Assembly: GCF_011801145.1 (NCBI RefSeq)
Contig: NZ_CP046172.1
Span: 1,550,001 to 1,614,000, forward strand
Direction of reading: 5' to 3'
Length of the DNA stretch: 64,000 nucleotides
From: Nocardia arthritidis
GTDB lineage: Bacteria > Actinomycetota > Actinomycetes > Mycobacteriales > Mycobacteriaceae
This document shows, piece by piece, positions 61,412-64,000 of this stretch; the stretch's first letter is position 1; every line of letters begins with the position of its first letter. The notes beneath the pieces are model-generated. The model was not told where the DNA came from. It saw only the letters and a program-made list of their open reading frames with translations, and did no database searches. A program made the translations under genes and the position numbers.

Positions 61412-62218
61412 ATGGAGATTTCGGGCAAGGTTGCCATTGTCACGGGTGCCGGGGCGGGGATCGGGGCGGCGCTGGCGCGGCGGCTCGTCGCCGACGGGGC
61501 CCGGGTGGTCGTCGCGGATATCGCCGGGGAGGCCGCGGCACAGGTTGCGGCGTCGATCGGGGACGGTGCGATCGCGGCGGCGGGCGATGCCGCAGACGCG
61601 GCGGCGATCCACTCGCTGATCGTGCGGGCCGAGGCCGAATTCGGGCCGGTGGACCTGTATTTCGCGAATGCGGGCATCGGCGGTGGCGCCGGGCTGAACA
61701 GCACCGACGAGCAGTGGGCCGCCGCGTTCGAGGTCAATGTCATGGCCCATGTGCGGGCCGCGCGGCTGCTGATGCCCGGGTGGCTGCGGCGCGGCAGCGG
61801 GTATTTCGTATCGACCGCGTCGGCGGCCGGACTGCTCACCCAGCTCGGGTCCGCGCCGTATTCGGTATCCAAGCACGCGGCTGTCGGATTCGCGGAATGG
61901 TTGTCGGTGACATACGGCGACAAGGGAATTCGAGTCAGCTGCGTATGCCCGATGGGTGTCGATACCCAACTGCTGCACGGTGGGCTGGTGCCGGCCGAGG
62001 ATGCGGCCGAGGCGGAACTGGCGATCAAGGCGGTGACGACGGCGGGCGAGGTGCTCACCCCGGATCAGGTCGCCGAGGTGATCGTCGCGGGGCTCGCGGC
62101 CGAACACTTCCTGATCCTGCCGCATCCGGAGGTGCTGAAGATGTACCGCCACAAGGGATCCGACTACGACCGCTGGCTCGGCGGCATGCGGCGGTTCCAG
62201 AGCGCGCTCGGCGGCTGA
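61412..62218 (+). CDS. Short-chain dehydrogenase/reductase
   Basis: A 268-aa classical SDR: cofactor motif VTGAGAGIGAALARR, VADIAGEA after strand 2 (aspartate, NAD-preferring), FANAGIGGG, the catalytic serine in STASAAG and YSVSK (Tyr/Lys). Substrate unknown. Probably leaderless: TAGGGT (61400–61405) ends 6 nt before ATG 61412. It shares orientation with the permease gene 86 bp downstream. Confidence 0.92.
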   Translation: MEISGKVAIVTGAGAGIGAALARRLVADGARVVVADIAGEAAAQVAASIGDGAIAAAGDAADAAAIHSLIVRAEAEFGPVDLYFANAGIGGGAGLNSTDEQWAAAFEVNVMAHVRAARLLMPGWLRRGSGYFVSTASAAGLLTQLGSAPYSVSKHAAVGFAEWLSVTYGDKGIRVSCVCPMGVDTQLLHGGLVPAEDAAEAELAIKAVTTAGEVLTPDQVAEVIVAGLAAEHFLILPHPEVLKMYRHKGSDYDRWLGGMRRFQSALGG

Positions 62219-62304
62219 GCCCGGCGCTCGGGCGGGTGATATATCTCCCACGTCACCTGGCCGAAACACGGGACACGCTTCCCGTAAAGAACGGGGGCTA
62301 GTTC

Positions 62305-63669
62305 TTGAGCATGGCAGTAGCGCATCCCGTCGATACCCGGTTGCCGTTCGCGCGGCAGCTGGTGTTCGGCATCCAGCACGTTTTGATCATGTACACCGGC
62401 TGTGTCACGGTGCCGCTGGTATTCGGCGCCGCGGCCGGGCTGGACCGGGCCACCGTCGGGTTGCTGGTGAGCGCCGACCTGCTGGTCGCCGGGCTGGTGA
62501 CGCTGGTACAGAGCGTCGGCATCGGCAAACTGGCCGGGGTGCGGCTGCCGATCGTCTGCGGTGCCACCTTCGTCGGGTTGAACCCGATGATCCTCATCGC
62601 CAAGGAGTACGGGCTCGACGCGGTGTACGGATCGATGCTGGCGGGCGGTGTCGTCGGAATCGCGCTGGCCTGGCCGTTCGCCAAGGTGGTTCGCTTCTTT
62701 CCGCCGCTGGTCACCGGGACCGTGCTCACCGTTGTCGGGATCTCACTTATCGGCGTCGCGGGCGGTTTGATCGTCGGCTCCGACCCGAAAGCGGAATCCT
62801 TTGCCGTGCCTGGGAATATCGGCCTGGCCGCGGTGGTGGTCGCGATCGCCGTCGGATTCATCTGCCTCGGGCGCGGGGTGTGGTCGCAGCTCGGCGTGCT
62901 GATCGCGCTGCTGGTCGGCATCCTGATCGCAGTGCCGATGGGTTTGCTGCACGATTCGGGTTCCGATGCGGCGTGGGTCGGGTTGCCACGGCCATTCCAT
63001 TTCGGCGCACCGCATTTCCCGGTGACCGCGGTCGTCGCGATGAGCATCGTGATGGCGGTGGCGTTCGCGGAGTCGACGGCGAGCATGCTCGCGGTCAGCG
63101 AGATCACCGGAAAGCCCTTGCGTGACGCGGATTTGGCGCGCGGCCTGATCGGCGACGGCCTGTCCGGTGTGCTCGGCGGCGTATTCACCGCGTTCATCGA
63201 CACGATTTTCAACCAGAACGTCGGCTCGGTGGCGGCCACCCGGGTGTTCAGCCGGTATGTCACCGCGACGAGCGGGGTGATCCTGGTAATCCTCGGTGTG
63301 CTACCGCGTTTCGGCGCGCTGGTGGCCGCGGTGCCGAGCCCGGTGATCGGCGGCGTCGGGCTGGTGCTGTTCGCGACCGTCACCGTGGTCGGCGTCGACA
63401 CCCTGCGCCGCGCCGAACTTTCGGACCGGGTCAACGCCACCATCGTCGCGGTCGCCGTCGGCATCGGATTGCTGCCGGTAATGGTGCCCGGCATGTTCGC
63501 GAAATTCCCCACCGCCGCCCAGATCCTGTTGACCAGCGGCGTAACACTCGGAGCGGCAACGGCTTTCACGTTGAACCTGCTGCTCAACCACACCCGGTTG
63601 GGCGCATTCGCACGCGGCACGAAGCCCTCCGAGCCGAGCGCTGTTCCGCCAGCACGAGTTCACGCATAG
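62305..63669 (+). CDS. Nucleobase:cation symporter-2 (xanthine/uracil permease)
   Basis: A 454-aa NCS2 carrier from TTG 62305, which has GGGGG at 7 nt; ATG 62311 is the alternative. About 14 helices. The first is RQLVFGIQHVLIMYTGCVTV with the QH signature, and the substrate-site region has VAFAESTASMLAVSEITGKP, LIGDGLSGVLGG and the NQNVGSVAATRV motif (helix 10, NxG). Such symporters take up xanthine, uric acid or uracil. A short ACGGGA–TCCCGT hairpin (62268–62285) precedes the start. Confidence 0.9.
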   Translation: MSMAVAHPVDTRLPFARQLVFGIQHVLIMYTGCVTVPLVFGAAAGLDRATVGLLVSADLLVAGLVTLVQSVGIGKLAGVRLPIVCGATFVGLNPMILIAKEYGLDAVYGSMLAGGVVGIALAWPFAKVVRFFPPLVTGTVLTVVGISLIGVAGGLIVGSDPKAESFAVPGNIGLAAVVVAIAVGFICLGRGVWSQLGVLIALLVGILIAVPMGLLHDSGSDAAWVGLPRPFHFGAPHFPVTAVVAMSIVMAVAFAESTASMLAVSEITGKPLRDADLARGLIGDGLSGVLGGVFTAFIDTIFNQNVGSVAATRVFSRYVTATSGVILVILGVLPRFGALVAAVPSPVIGGVGLVLFATVTVVGVDTLRRAELSDRVNATIVAVAVGIGLLPVMVPGMFAKFPTAAQILLTSGVTLGAATAFTLNLLLNHTRLGAFARGTKPSEPSAVPPARVHA

Positions 63670-63710
63670 CAATCGGCTTCTCGCGCGGGCCATTGCCTGA
63701 GATGATCCGA

Positions 63711-63774
63711 CCCGTCACCCCGGCGGAAGCCGGGACCGAGGGCGGGTGATCCCGGCCTCCGCGAGAGTGACGGG
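63711..63774. repeat. REP-like palindromic element between convergent genes
   Basis: A 64-bp dyad: CCCGTCAC (63711–63718) with GTGACGGG (63767–63774) outside, GCCGGGA (63729–63735) with TCCCGGC (63750–63756) inside. The style (GTCACCCCGG…AAGCCGGGA) resembles dispersed REP/MITE palindromes. It separates the convergent permease and BenE genes and may end both transcripts. Confidence 0.6.
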
Positions 63775-63783
63775 CCGCCGGAA

Positions 63784-64000
63784 TCATTCGCGCCGGGCCA
63801 ACAGCCGGTGCGCGACCAGCCCGACCAACAATGCCCAAAATGCCGCTCCGACACCGAGGAATCCGACGCCGGATGCCGCGATGACGAAGGTGAGCACCCC
63901 GGCCTCGCGATGCTCCTCCGCGCGCAGCGCACCGGTCAGCGCGGCCGCGAGCGTGCCCAACAGGGCAAGTCCGGCAACGGTTTCCAGCGTTCCGGCCGGG
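63784..64000 (-). CDS. BenE-like benzoate/H+ symporter, C-terminal fragment
   Basis: Partial gene running off the right edge. The last 72 codons read ETVAGLALLGTLAAALTGAL, EEHREAGVLTFVIAASGV, GFLGVGAAFWALLVGLVAHR and end LLARRE. The AGLALLG…REAGVLTFVIAASG…GVGAAFW pattern is the C-terminus of BenE-family benzoate transporters, the last two helices. The stop is TGA at 63786–63784. It is convergent with the NCS2 permease. The substrate is unproven. Confidence 0.75.
   Translation of the reverse strand, partial: PAGTLETVAGLALLGTLAAALTGALRAEEHREAGVLTFVIAASGVGFLGVGAAFWALLVGLVAHRLLARRE

Noticed and set aside
1..64000. tRNA/rRNA genes, CRISPR arrays, insertion sequences
   Set aside because: No cloverleaf with CCA-end context near att sites, no regularly spaced repeats with unique spacers, and no transposase motif were seen.

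Overview
The window is high-GC actinobacterial chromosome. Gene order and content point to a mycolic-acid bacterium, most likely Nocardia. The run maf–accE–accD5–birA–(desaturase)–PH-domain protein–two-component pair–gtrA–purK–purE–fadE25 matches the Mycobacterium tuberculosis Rv3282–Rv3274c neighbourhood in gene content. Mycothiol-type enzymes, a three-gene proton-translocating transhydrogenase and many apparently leaderless TAnnnT promoters also fit. The species assignment is inference from gene content; no marker gene is present.

Layout. (1) 1–11810: core chromosome with acyl-CoA carboxylase subunits, biotin ligase, acyl-ACP desaturase, OmpR-type two-component system, GtrA protein, purKE, a TetR regulator and acyl-CoA dehydrogenase fadE25. 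(2) 11740–23458: an 11.6-kb actinomycete integrative and conjugative element (AICE) of the pSAM2 type. It is bounded by a perfect 72-bp direct repeat that is the 3' end of fadE25. Its minus-strand operon runs pra, a small protein, a DUF2637-like membrane protein, small membrane and zinc-ribbon proteins, a TraB/FtsK translocase, a C5-type DNA methylase, rep, xis and int, nearly all joined by stop/start overlaps. A divergent two-gene unit encodes an HTH sensor-like protein and a PP2C phosphatase. The right end is largely non-coding and rich in inverted repeats. (3) 23459–39010: the displaced fadE25 terminator, then an operon of a DUF6875-like gene and one giant NRPS (4801 aa; C-A-T-E-C-A-T-C-A-T-C-T-TE). 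The NRPS carries two unusual repeat insertions inside catalytic domains. (4) 39195–64000: two secreted proteins, an FAD monooxygenase, a glycolate-oxidase-like enzyme, a second GtrA protein, an orphan GroES-like protein, a MerR–VOC fusion regulator, peptidase E, a mycothiol-dependent isomerase-like protein, a HIT protein, pntAa-pntAb-pntB, an LppU-like membrane protein, an AAA ATPase, an MFS transporter, an NmrA/AraC divergent pair with a thioesterase, RidA, a bkd-type 2-oxoacid dehydrogenase operon with a divergent Lrp/AsnC regulator, an SDR, a nucleobase permease, and the 3' end of a BenE-like transporter cut by the window edge.

How they fit together. The left block supplies malonyl/methylmalonyl-CoA, biotinylation and desaturation for lipid synthesis, plus purine synthesis. 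The AICE has a complete set for excision (int/xis), replication (rep) and double-stranded DNA transfer (TraB), with Pra as likely activator. Its integrase-arm-like repeats sit at both ends. The NRPS begins with an EntF-like condensation domain and ends with a C–T–TE module that lacks an adenylation domain, so part of its substrate supply must come in trans. No tRNA, rRNA or CRISPR array was seen.
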